39,670 bases of DNA, taken from contig DASPNP010000019.1 of the NCBI GenBank assembly GCA_035626475.1, positions 1 through 39,670 on the forward strand, given 5' to 3'. The stretch comes from DASPKT01 sp035626475 (GTDB lineage Bacteria > Pseudomonadota > Alphaproteobacteria > Azospirillales > Azospirillaceae). The stretch's first letter is position 1. Each line of letters begins with the position of its first letter. Made by a program: the position numbers and the translations under genes. Shown in pieces: positions 1 to 7,833 of the stretch. The notes beneath the pieces are model-generated. The model saw only the letters and a program-made list of their open reading frames with translations. It ran no database searches and was not told the origin of the DNA.

Positions 1-504
1 GGCGTTGCCGCCGCCGGGATCGCCGGAGTGCACCGCGTTGTGGGCGATGACGATTCCGGCGGTGGCGCCCTTGACGCTGATGCCGGCACCGGCGTGGTTG
101 CGCACGTCCAGGTGGGAGACCTCGACATGGTCGCGGGCGGCCAGCACGACGCCGGCGGTGCGGCTGTTCTGGCCGTCGATGATGACGGGGTCGTTGTGGC
201 CGGGGTCGGTGGCGGCCTTGATGGTGATGGGGGCGCCCGGCGCGCCGCTGGCGCCGACGGTGAGGGTCTCGCGGTAGGTGCCGCCGGAGAGGAGGAGGGT
301 GTCGCCGGGGCGCAGGCTGGACCAGGCGATGTCGGCGAAGCTCTTCCAGGCCGACGACCAGGATGCGCCGTTCCCCGACGCCGAGACCGAATTGTCGACA
401 TAGCGCACCTCCGCCGACGCGGCGCCCCGCGGGATCAGCAGCAGGGCGGCGCCAAGCGCCAGGGCGGGATACATCGCCGCGCGACCGCCGGCGGTTCTGG
501 TCAT
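1..504 (-). CDS. Secreted right-handed beta-helix protein, N-terminal part (runs off the window)
   Basis: An open frame of 168 codons runs from an ATG at 502-504 off the left edge without a stop. A GGGAGG ribosome-binding site lies just upstream. The N-terminus has two arginines, a hydrophobic stretch (about residues 13-23) and an Ala-rich cleavage region near residue 31, so it is probably exported. The mature start (RYVDNSVSASGNGASW, then PGDTLLLSGGTYRETL) is the usual opening of parallel beta-helix proteins of the pectate-lyase/polysaccharide-processing fold, and repeated short strands follow (VEVSHLDVRN, GIVIAHNAVHS). Catalytic residues would lie outside the window, so substrate and activity are unknown; a carbohydrate-binding or lyase role is an inference. 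It ends upstream of the debranching enzyme on the same strand, but the 35-bp gap carries its own RBS. Confidence 0.8.
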   Translation of the reverse strand, partial: MTRTAGGRAAMYPALALGAALLLIPRGAASAEVRYVDNSVSASGNGASWSSAWKSFADIAWSSLRPGDTLLLSGGTYRETLTVGASGAPGAPITIKAATDPGHNDPVIIDGQNSRTAGVVLAARDHVEVSHLDVRNHAGAGISVKGATAGIVIAHNAVHSGDPGGGNA

Positions 505-539
505 GTCGCACCTCCCTGGCGCCAACCCCCGGCGGGGTC

Positions 540-2747
540 TCAGGTCACGGTCACCACGCGGATGGCGGGATCGCGGCGCAGCACCTCGACGGAGACGCTC
601 GCCCCGTGCCGGCGCAACCGCACATCGACGCGGCCGTGGCCGACGGCCAAGTCGCTCAGGGTCACCTCGTCCATGAAGTCCGGCAGTGCCGGCCGCGTGA
701 AGCGCAGACGGAGCCGCCCCCCGCCGATCTCCAGCCCCAGCGCCGCCTGCAGCATGGCCAGCGGCACCGCCGCCGCCCAGGCCTGCGGCGAGCAGGCGAC
801 CGGATAGGGCACCGGGCCCTGTCCACGCCGCCAGGAAAAGCCGCAGAAGAGTTCCGGCAACCGCCGCAGATCCATGTGCAGCGATGCCGCGAACAGCCCC
901 TCGAAGATGCGCAGCACCTCGGCCTTGTGCCCGTAGCGCGCGAGGCCCAGGGCGATCAGGGCGTTGTCGTGCGGCCAGACCGACCCGTTGTGGTAGGACA
1001 TGGGGTTGTACCGCGCCTCCCCCGCCGCCAGCGTCCGCACGCCCCATCCCGAGAAGGAGGCGGTGCCGGTGAGCTGCGCGGCGACGGCGGCGGCGTGCTC
1101 GGGCAGGGCGATGCCGGTGAGCAGCGCGTGGCCGGCATTGGAGCTGCGCACCCGGCAGGGTCGCTTGGCGCCGTCCAGGGCGAGGGCGAAGGTGCCGATC
1201 TCCGGGCACCAGAAACGCTCGGCGAAATCCGTCCGCAGAACATCCGCCTTGCGCTCCAGCTCCGACGCGCGCGTTTGGAAGCCGAGCGACCGCGCTATGG
1301 CCGCGGCCGCGCGCCAGGCGCCATAGACATAGGCCTGCACCTCGCACAGCGCGATGGGGCCGGGAGCGCTGCTGCCGTCGGCATGGAAGATGCTGTCGTG
1401 GCTGTCCTTCCAGCCCTGGTTGGCCAGCCCTTTCTCGGTCTTCCGGCCATACTCGACGAAGCCGTCGCCGTCGCGGTCGCCATAGATGTCGATCCAGGCG
1501 AGCGCCGCTTCGATGTTGGGCCAGAGGTGGCGGATGGTCGCCACGTCGCCCGTCCGGTCCAGATAGGCGCCGGCCAGCCAGACGAAGAGCGGCGTGGAAT
1601 CGACGCTGCCATAGTAGCGGCGGAAGGGAACCTCCCCCAGCACCGCCATCTCGCCGCCGCGCGCCTCGTGCAGGATCTTGCCGGGTTCGGCATCGGCGGC
1701 ATCGTTCTCCTCGACCGCCTGGTTCTCCGCCAGGAAGTTCAGCACGCCCCGGGCCACCTCCGGATCCACCCACAGCATGAGGTGGGCGGTGATGAGCGCG
1801 TCCCGCCCGAAGGCGGCGCAGAACCAGGGGATGCCGGCGTAGGGATAGGGCCCGCCCGGTTTGCCCGTCATGAGCATGGACAGGTCGGCGCGGGCGCGGC
1901 GGAAGGCCTCGTTGAAGAGCTCGTTGGAGGTGTCGACGGAGGCCGAGCGCTTGCGCGCCGCCATCAGCCCCCGGCGCACCCCGCGCATCCCGGCGAGGAA
2001 CGCCATGCCCGGCGCCGCCTGGATCGGCCGGTCGATGCAGGCCGTCTCGAGCCAGACCATCGTCCGGCCGCCGGGCTCAAGGTCGAGCCAGTAGCTGGCG
2101 CGATCGCCGGTAAGTTCGGCCGGCCGCGGCTCGAACAAGAGCAGGGTCGAGCGCCGGCGGTCGTCGAGCCCGGTATAGGCGAACGTCACCGACGTGTCGG
2201 TGACCTCCGGAGGGTGCAGGGTCCCCCGGCGCGGCCGCCGGCTGCCCCGCACCTCGAACAGGTCGGCGAAGTCGGCGGCGAAGCGGAGCTCCAGCTTCAC
2301 CCGGACCGCCCCGGGCGCGAAGCTCCGCACCACGATGCGTTCATAGCCGATGCCCCGCCACAGGAACTTGGTCCGCCGCACATGCAGCAGGTCGCGTTCC
2401 AGGACCAGCCGCTCGCCGTCGAAGATGTCGGCATTGGTGAGGTCGCAGGTCAATCCGGCGTTGTCATCGCGCAGGTCCGAGCTGAGCAGCATCGGCCGGC
2501 GCCCGCCGAGGCTGAGATCCAGATGCGAGAGGTGGCGCGTGTCCTCGAAGAAGATCCCTTCCGGGCTGCCGGGGCCGGAGAGGATGTCCCCCGCATGGTC
2601 GAGCACCGCGAAGGCGTCGTCGTCCTTGAGGGTACGGGGACGCCGTTCCTCCAGCGAGGCGGTCGAGGGGACGGGAAAGGCCGGAATGGCGGTGCCGACG
2701 ATGTCGGGACCGGGGGGCGGGGCTGTGGGGTTCGAGCCGTCCTGCAT
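540..2747 (-). CDS. Glycogen debranching-type amylo-alpha-1,6-glucosidase family protein
   Basis: The protein has 735 residues. An N-terminal all-beta domain (about residues 40-230, with FAVLDHAGDI and FFEDTRHLSHLDL) matches the N-terminal domain of bacterial amylo-alpha-1,6-glucosidase family proteins. The rest (about 270-690) is an alpha/alpha toroid with the family signatures WFCAAFGRDALI, an acidic DGDGFVEYGR loop and YNPMSYHNGSVWPHDNA. The family hydrolyses alpha-1,6 branches or related alpha-glucosides; the exact substrate here is not shown. There is no signal peptide, so it should be cytoplasmic. Its start lies 3 bp after the stop of the GT4 gene, so the two are probably cotranscribed and coupled. 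With glgC at the other end of the window this suggests glycogen or alpha-glucan turnover. It could also act on trehalose or sucrose-type sugars, as some relatives are found with stress-sugar genes. Confidence 0.9.
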   Translation of the reverse strand: MQDGSNPTAPPPGPDIVGTAIPAFPVPSTASLEERRPRTLKDDDAFAVLDHAGDILSGPGSPEGIFFEDTRHLSHLDLSLGGRRPMLLSSDLRDDNAGLTCDLTNADIFDGERLVLERDLLHVRRTKFLWRGIGYERIVVRSFAPGAVRVKLELRFAADFADLFEVRGSRRPRRGTLHPPEVTDTSVTFAYTGLDDRRRSTLLLFEPRPAELTGDRASYWLDLEPGGRTMVWLETACIDRPIQAAPGMAFLAGMRGVRRGLMAARKRSASVDTSNELFNEAFRRARADLSMLMTGKPGGPYPYAGIPWFCAAFGRDALITAHLMLWVDPEVARGVLNFLAENQAVEENDAADAEPGKILHEARGGEMAVLGEVPFRRYYGSVDSTPLFVWLAGAYLDRTGDVATIRHLWPNIEAALAWIDIYGDRDGDGFVEYGRKTEKGLANQGWKDSHDSIFHADGSSAPGPIALCEVQAYVYGAWRAAAAIARSLGFQTRASELERKADVLRTDFAERFWCPEIGTFALALDGAKRPCRVRSSNAGHALLTGIALPEHAAAVAAQLTGTASFSGWGVRTLAAGEARYNPMSYHNGSVWPHDNALIALGLARYGHKAEVLRIFEGLFAASLHMDLRRLPELFCGFSWRRGQGPVPYPVACSPQAWAAAVPLAMLQAALGLEIGGGRLRLRFTRPALPDFMDEVTLSDLAVGHGRVDVRLRRHGASVSVEVLRRDPAIRVVTVT

Positions 2748-2750
2748 GGC

Positions 2751-3872
2751 TCAGCGCCCCGCCAGCGGGAGGCTGATGCCGCCGCCCGCCGGCCGCCGGC
2801 CGGCCGCCGCCTGGATCGCCCCGTCGAACGTTCCACCGGCATGTCCCTCCTCCAGGGAGCGGTAAAGGTCGACATAGTCCGCGGCCATGCGCACGACCGT
2901 GAAGCGCCGCTCGAAGCTGCGGCGTATCTGTGCCCGGTCGAGCCGGGCGGCCCGCGCCACCGCCGCGACGGCGGCGTCCATGTCGCCGACGACGAAGCCG
3001 GTGACGCCGTCCTCGATGATCTCCGGCACCGAGCCGCAGCCGAAGGCGATGGTCGGGGTGCCGCAGCTCATCGCTTCGATCATCACCAGGCCGAAGGGCT
3101 CCGGCCAGTCGATGGGGAACAGCAGGGCCAGGGCGTCGCCGAGAAAGGCGGCCTTCTCCGCCTCGCCGATCTCGCCGACATACTCGACCAGCGGATTGGC
3201 GCGGACCAGCGGCTCGATGACCTCGTCCCAGTAGGCCTGGTCCGCCGGGTCCACTTTCGCGGCGATCCGCAGGGGAAGCCCCGCCCGCCGCGCGATCTCG
3301 ATGGCCCGGTCGGGGCGCTTCTCCGGCGAGATGCGTCCCAGGAACGCCAGATAGCCGCCGGCGGGCGTCGGCTGGAAGGGGAGCAGGCCTGCCGGCAGCC
3401 CGTGATGGATCATGCCGGCCCACGCGACGCCGGGCAGCGGCCGGCGCTGCGCCATCGAGATGGAGACCAGCGGCAGATCGTCGAACACGTCGTAGACGGC
3501 GGGAAGATCCGGCAGGTCCAGGCGGCCGTGCAGGGTGGTCAATGTCCGGTGGGCGAACTCGCGGACGACGGGGAAGTGGATGAGGTCGACATGGAAGTGC
3601 AGGATGTCGAACTCCGCCGCCCGGCACCGCACCGCCTCCAGATGAAGCATGTAGTGCGGAATGGGGTCGTGCCCCCGGCCGTCCAGCCGCAGCGCGGTCC
3701 CGCATCCCGCCACCAGCGCCGCGGAGGTGAGGGAGTCGCCGCTGGCGAACAGGGTGACCTCGTGGCCCTGGCGGACCAGCTCCTCGGTCAGGTAGGAGAC
3801 GATCCGCTCGGTGCCGCCGTAGAGCAGCGGCGGGACACGCTCCGCCAGCGGCGCGATCTGCGCGATTTTCAT
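2751..3872 (-). CDS. GT4-family (GT-B fold) glycosyltransferase
   Basis: The product has 373 residues and begins MKIAQIAPLAERVPP followed by LLYGGTERIVSYLTEELV, the typical N-terminal Rossmann half of GT4 enzymes with the Gly-rich GGTER loop. The C-terminal half has the nucleotide-sugar site: FLGRISPEKRPDRAIEIA, then EPFGLVMIE (the E-x7-E motif) and SCGTPTIAFGCGSVPEII. This is a retaining glycosyltransferase with a nucleotide-sugar donor; the acceptor cannot be read from sequence. An AAGGA ribosome-binding site lies 9 nt before the ATG. It is the first gene of a two-gene unit with the debranching-type glucosidase, which suggests a part in alpha-glucan or compatible-solute metabolism rather than surface polysaccharide. 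No membrane segment or signal peptide is seen. Confidence 0.9.
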   Translation of the reverse strand: MKIAQIAPLAERVPPLLYGGTERIVSYLTEELVRQGHEVTLFASGDSLTSAALVAGCGTALRLDGRGHDPIPHYMLHLEAVRCRAAEFDILHFHVDLIHFPVVREFAHRTLTTLHGRLDLPDLPAVYDVFDDLPLVSISMAQRRPLPGVAWAGMIHHGLPAGLLPFQPTPAGGYLAFLGRISPEKRPDRAIEIARRAGLPLRIAAKVDPADQAYWDEVIEPLVRANPLVEYVGEIGEAEKAAFLGDALALLFPIDWPEPFGLVMIEAMSCGTPTIAFGCGSVPEIIEDGVTGFVVGDMDAAVAAVARAARLDRAQIRRSFERRFTVVRMAADYVDLYRSLEEGHAGGTFDGAIQAAAGRRPAGGGISLPLAGR

Positions 3873-4763
3873 CGGGGATGATCCTTGTCATGGGAGCACC
3901 CGCCTGATGCCCGAGGCCGTGACTTAACCTTCAGCCTTGAGGGGGCCGGATTTCCTGGAGCGCGGGCCTGGACTCCGCTTCGGACGCCGGCACGACCTGC
4001 CTCGATCCCGGAAGGGACCGGCCGCAGCGGCCTCACATCCCAGCGGCCGGGCGCCGGGTCAATGGACGCGCTTGGCGTGGTGGCCGTGGCGCGCTGCCGG
4101 TATCCCGCCAGGGTCGGGGCGGAGAGGCATCCGGCGATCCGACCGATCGGCCCTGTGTCCGACCTCCTCGAGCAGATCGGCGTAACCGCATATCGCGTCG
4201 CCGTCCTCGCAGCCGGCATGCGGAATGATCCTGCCGTCCCGACCCGAGTCGCGAAATATGTCGTCGAGCTTCATTATGGGTGCCCTTTCTATGTCAAAGG
4301 AAACGGGCAGAAATATAGTCTGTCAGATCTTCAACGTTCTCACCAATACAATTACGGAATACCATCTAATGCGTTTGGTTATTTACGAACAGTTGGCCGA
4401 AGCGTCGGGCTGCGGCGCTTTCCGGTTCGGCAGCCATCCATGCTCGCCCCGAGGTGGCGGAGGAATCCGCCTGCCCCTTCACACCGACCCAGCCCCCGAT
4501 CGAGGCGTCTTCCTGGGCGCGCTCGATGCCGTCGGCGAAGGCAGCAAGCCGGACGGCCACTAGCTCTTCAACGACCGGGAGCGGACGGTCCGCTGACGGG
4601 CCCGATCACGATGTCCCCGCGGCGGGGCGGGCGGAGCGGCCTGTGCGCAGAGCCGCCGACGCCGGCTGAGGCGGAATGCGGGCCGTCCCCGGGCTTTGCC
4701 GCATCGCTCCTTCTCACCTGGCGGTCTTTGCGCGACCGGCAGGTTCCACCGGCATGCGCGCGG
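3873..4763. other. Gene-poor stretch with an AT-rich patch
   Basis: No gene can be called with confidence. About 4255-4400 is clearly AT-rich against roughly 70% GC around it. A short plus frame starts there at ATG 4291 (MSKETGRNIVCQIFNVLTN, stop at 4563), but it loses coding character after about 40 codons. Two minus frames (start 4274, opening MKLDDIFRDSGRDGRIIPHA; start 4560, opening MAVRLAAFADGIERAQEDAS) look partly protein-like and could be remnants of small genes. Their ribosome-binding sites are weak. The patch may be foreign DNA or a regulatory region. Confidence 0.4.
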
Positions 4764-4862
4764 TCAGAACACGCCGAGCAGTGCCAGCAGGACCAGGGTG
4801 ATCACGATGGAGACCAGGACGGATCCGCCCAGTCCCAGCCGGTTGGAGAAGAACAAGAACAT
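4764..4862 (-). CDS. 32-residue single-span membrane microprotein
   Basis: A short frame encodes MFLFFSNRLGLGGSVLVSIV followed by ITLVLLALLGVF. It is one transmembrane helix (about residues 13-32) preceded by an aromatic, positively charged SNRLG segment. A GGGGA ribosome-binding site lies 8 nt upstream of the ATG. Very short proteins of this pattern (a Phe-rich start, SNRLG, then one Leu/Val-rich helix) occur in many alphaproteobacterial and actinobacterial genomes as uncharacterised proteins; that is recalled, not searched. It stands alone in a gene-poor stretch. Function unknown; it may associate with a larger membrane protein. Confidence 0.6.
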   Translation of the reverse strand: MFLFFSNRLGLGGSVLVSIVITLVLLALLGVF

Positions 4863-5077
4863 GGTCTGGTCCCCGGAGAGTATCGCAACGGGCGGAGAAC
4901 AGCCGGCCGCCGGGGACGGCACGAAGAAGCTTGCCGCGGAGACCGACGGCTGGTTGTCAACGTTTCCGCTGGGCCATAAGGGTCAATCTCACCGTAGACC
5001 CCGCCAGTACCGCCTACCGGTGGCGGAACTAGTCCTCTCGCCATGGAGGCTACGCTCCAGCAGAAGTCGGGGGCGCA

Positions 5078-5317
5078 GTGTCTGACGGCCAATTTGTCAT
5101 CGTCGCGATCGTCCTAGGGTTTCTCGCCCTGGGCCTGGGGCTTTGCGTGCTCGTCGGCTTTTTCCTTATCTCGCCGGCGATCGTTCCAATCGCCGCAGCG
5201 ATGCTGGTGGCCTACCTGCTCTTCGGCTCCACAGGGCCATGGGTGGTGTTTGGCATCCTCTGCATTCCCGCCGCTTTCATGGGCTTTGCGGCTATGAAGA
5301 GCTGGGCGCTCTCCTGA
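5078..5317 (+). CDS. Small hydrophobic membrane protein, unknown function
   Basis: A 79-residue frame starting at GTG encodes an almost entirely hydrophobic protein with two to three likely membrane segments (about residues 6-30, 33-48, 54-72) and an MKSWALS tail. The ribosome-binding site is a G-run (GGGGGC) close to the GTG and is not convincing. Third-position GC is somewhat lower than in neighbouring genes. No family is recognised. It may be a real small membrane protein, but chance hydrophobicity in a short frame cannot be excluded. Confidence 0.45.
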   Translation: MSDGQFVIVAIVLGFLALGLGLCVLVGFFLISPAIVPIAAAMLVAYLLFGSTGPWVVFGILCIPAAFMGFAAMKSWALS

Positions 5318-5488
5318 CCCGCAGGGCAGGAGCGGGCCGCCCATCCGCTCAGGCCGCCATTCGTCCGATCGAAGACGCCACCCGTCGCGTCGCCGCGTCC
5401 GTGCCCGATCGGCCTCCTATCCTCCCGAACCTGAGCTGGCAGCGACCATGACGGTTCGCTGGGCCGGCTGGCGGAAGGAGATGCGGCC

Positions 5489-6214
5489 TTGAGCAGCTTG
5501 ATGATGGTGGCCCATGTCGCCGGCGGCGGCGCGGCGCTGGCGGCGGGCGCGGTGGCGCTCCTGGCCCGCAAGGGGCGGGGGCTGCATGCCCGCGCCGGCA
5601 CGGCCTTCGCGGCCACGATGCTGGTCATGGCGTCCACGGGCGCGGTCCTGGCGGCCATGAAGCCCTCCCGGCTGTCGGTCGTCGCCGGAACGCTCACCTG
5701 CTACCTGGTCGCGACGGCATGGTCGGCGGTCCGGCACCGGGACCGCCGCGCCGGCACGCTGGAGATCGCGGCGCTTCCGGTGGCGCTGCTGTGCGTCGCC
5801 GCCGGCGTCCTGTTCGGGCTGCAGGCGACGCTCGACCCGACGGGCCGGCTCGACCGCATGCCGCCGGCGCCGCACTTCATCTTCGCCGGGCTGGCGGCCC
5901 TGGCGGCCGGGCTGGATCTGCGGCTGATCCTGGTGGGCCTCGACCGCAACCAGCGCCTGAAGCGGCACCTGTGGCGCATGGCCGCCGCCCTCTCCATCGC
6001 GGCGCTGTCCTTCTTCGTCGGGCAGCAGAAGCACCTGCCGGCGCTGCTGCGCGGGTCGCCGATCCTCTTCCTGCCGACGCTGGCGGTGCTGGGCGTGATG
6101 GCCTTCTGGCTCTTCCGCCTCCGCCGCCCCCGCGCCCCGGCGCCGTCCGTGGCCCCCGGAACCGGTCCGGGCGGCGTCACCCCCACCGCAACCCTGGCAC
6201 AGGAGAACGCATGA
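5489..6214 (+). CDS. Multi-pass membrane protein related to the DUF2306 group
   Basis: The protein has 241 residues with about seven hydrophobic segments. It begins with an HVAGGGAALAAGAVALLARKG motif split over the first helix and loop (His near residue 9), followed by LHARAGTAF, a pattern shared with DUF2306-type membrane proteins. A TTG start is chosen because AAGGAG lies 8 nt upstream; the ATG codons four and five codons later are too close to it. The C-terminus is a Pro/Ala-rich cytoplasmic tail. Its stop overlaps the next start by ATGA, so the two are one translational unit. The conserved His could bind a metal or quinone, but no function is established. Confidence 0.75.
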   Translation: MSSLMMVAHVAGGGAALAAGAVALLARKGRGLHARAGTAFAATMLVMASTGAVLAAMKPSRLSVVAGTLTCYLVATAWSAVRHRDRRAGTLEIAALPVALLCVAAGVLFGLQATLDPTGRLDRMPPAPHFIFAGLAALAAGLDLRLILVGLDRNQRLKRHLWRMAAALSIAALSFFVGQQKHLPALLRGSPILFLPTLAVLGVMAFWLFRLRRPRAPAPSVAPGTGPGGVTPTATLAQENA

Positions 6215-7053
6215 GCACCGCCGTCACCTACGGCTCCCCGGAGCATGCCGGCGCCGATCGCCCGGCCCTGGCGGACCGCGCCCTCTCCCGCGCCGCGGCC
6301 TTCTGGTTCCTGGTCGCCGCGGCGGGACAGCTGATCTTCGCCGCCTACATCGCCATCGCCTACGGCGGCGCCGCGTTCGGCGGCGATTGGGCGGCCTGGA
6401 ACAAGCTGCTGCCGCGCGGCGTGATCGAGGGCGACAAGGTCGGCAACACCGCCGTCGCGCTGCACGTCGCCTTCGCCTTCACCATCACCGTGGGCGGGCT
6501 GCTGCAGCTGGTGCCGCGCATCCGCGCCGCCGCCCCTGCCTTCCACCGCTGGAGCGGCCGCTTCTACATCGCCACCGCCTTCGCCATCAGCCTGGCCGGC
6601 CTCTACATGGTGTGGACGCCTGGGCGTGGCGCGGTCGGCGGTCCCGCCAACTGGATCGCCATATCCCTGAACGGGCTGCTGGTCATGGGCTGCGCCGTGA
6701 TGGCCCTGCGTCTGGCCCGCGCCCGTGACTTCGCCCGGCATCGGCGCTGGGCCCTGCGGCTGTTCCTGGTGGTCAGCGGCGTGTGGTTCATGCGGCTCGC
6801 CATGATGATCACCGTCATCGCCGCCCAGGGGACGCTCTCGATGGGCAAGATCTTCGGCGGCCCGATCGGCATCGCGCTCGGCTTCGGCAACTACCTGGTG
6901 CCGCTGGCGGTGCTGGAGCTCTACTTCCTCGCCCGCGACCGCGGTGGCCCCAAGGCGAAGCTGGCGATGGCCGGGACACTGGTGATCCTGACCCTGGTCA
7001 TGGCGGCCGGCATTGCGCTCGCCAGCGCGATGATGTGGCTGCCGAACATGTGA
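6211..7053 (+). CDS. DUF2306-family membrane protein
   Basis: From the ATG that overlaps the preceding stop, the frame encodes 280 residues with about seven transmembrane helices. AGGAG precedes the start. Family features include the His-containing helix VALHVAFAFTITVGGLLQLV, then FHRWSGRFYIATAF and RHRRWALRLFLVVSGVWFMR. The His in helix 2, the HRW..GR loop and the RHRRW loop recur in DUF2306 proteins, whose function is unknown. The frame is open further upstream, but that part overlaps the previous gene out of frame and is not coding. It converges on a LytTR two-component pair, and its stop lies in a palindrome shared with that operon's stop. Similar genes beside LytTR systems suggest a common physiological task (inference). 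Confidence 0.85.
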   Translation: MSTAVTYGSPEHAGADRPALADRALSRAAAFWFLVAAAGQLIFAAYIAIAYGGAAFGGDWAAWNKLLPRGVIEGDKVGNTAVALHVAFAFTITVGGLLQLVPRIRAAAPAFHRWSGRFYIATAFAISLAGLYMVWTPGRGAVGGPANWIAISLNGLLVMGCAVMALRLARARDFARHRRWALRLFLVVSGVWFMRLAMMITVIAAQGTLSMGKIFGGPIGIALGFGNYLVPLAVLELYFLARDRGGPKAKLAMAGTLVILTLVMAAGIALASAMMWLPNM

Positions 7054-7064
7054 CGCTCACATGT
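7046..7064. repeat. Perfect palindrome spanning two convergent stop codons
   Basis: ACATGTGA at 7046-7053 is mirrored by TCACATGT at 7057-7064, with CGC between. The TGA of the plus gene (7051-7053) and the TGA of the minus gene (7057-7059) are both part of the arms, so each protein ends in Met-stop within the same hairpin. No T-run follows on either strand, so it is not a classical intrinsic terminator. It may still work as a bidirectional end signal or a transcript-protecting hairpin. Confidence 0.6.
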
Positions 7065-7833
7065 GGCGGAAGAGGTGGAGATGGCTGCGGCTGACCGGCA
7101 GGGTCTCGCCGCGGCCCTTCAGATGGACACGCCCGGTTTCGTTCTCGCCGCGCGTCACATGGCTGACGGCCCGGAGATTGACCACCGCCGACCGGTGGAC
7201 CTGGACGAACTGGGCCGGGTCCAGCTGAGCGACGAGCTCCTTGAGCGGCGTGCGGATCAGCCCTTCCAGCTGCCGCCCGTCCTCGTCCCGCCAGGCGACG
7301 GTCGTGTACTTCTCCTCCGCCTGCAGGAAGTCGACGGCCTCGACCGGCACTGGTCGCACCTGCGCGCCGACCGAGACGTTGATCCAACGCAGGGTCCGCG
7401 GCGACCGGCTGGCGAGGCGTTCGGCCAGCTGGTCCAGCAGCGCGTCGGTCTGCGGCACCGGGCCGCCGAGCCGGTCCTTCAGCCGCTGCACGGTGGCGGC
7501 GAGCCGCGCCGGCTCGACCGGCTTCACGAGATAGTCGAGCACGCCCTGCTCGAAGGCCTGCAGCGCGTACTGGTCGAAGGCGGTGACGAAGACCAGGTGC
7601 GAGCGGCCGCCGATGGCGCGCGCCGCCTCGATGCCGGACAGGCCGGGCATCTGCACGTCGAGGAAGCAGACGTTCGGCCGGTGCGTCTCGAACAGCTCGA
7701 CCGCCTCGCGGCCGTTGCGCGCCTCGGCGACGACGTCCAGCCCGGGCCAGGCCTGGGACAGCAGCCGCATCATCGACCGCCGCAGCAGCGGCTCGTCGTC
7801 GGCGATGAGGGCGGTCGGGCGGGCGGCGGTCAT
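7057..7833 (-). CDS. LytTR-family response regulator
   Basis: The protein has 258 residues. The receiver domain (about 6-120) has the acidic pocket ADDE, phospho-acceptor Asp59 in CFLDVQMPGLSG, Thr84 in FVTAFD and Lys104 in DYLVKPVEP. A linker is followed by a LytTR DNA-binding domain (about 150-255) with VDFLQAEEKYTTV, GRQLEGLIRTPLKELVAQL and the closing FVQVHRSAVVNLRAVSHV signature. LytTR proteins bind paired imperfect direct repeats upstream of their targets. It overlaps the stop-start junction of the kinase gene by ATGA, which makes the partner clear. Targets are unknown; the convergent DUF2306 pair is a candidate by proximity. Confidence 0.93.
   Translation of the reverse strand: MTAARPTALIADDEPLLRRSMMRLLSQAWPGLDVVAEARNGREAVELFETHRPNVCFLDVQMPGLSGIEAARAIGGRSHLVFVTAFDQYALQAFEQGVLDYLVKPVEPARLAATVQRLKDRLGGPVPQTDALLDQLAERLASRSPRTLRWINVSVGAQVRPVPVEAVDFLQAEEKYTTVAWRDEDGRQLEGLIRTPLKELVAQLDPAQFVQVHRSAVVNLRAVSHVTRGENETGRVHLKGRGETLPVSRSHLHLFRHM

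Noticed and set aside
363..3881. 1172-codon plus frame opposite the debranching enzyme and GT4 genes
   Set aside because: Composition is Arg/Gly/Pro/His-rich without domains; the minus-strand genes explain the region fully.
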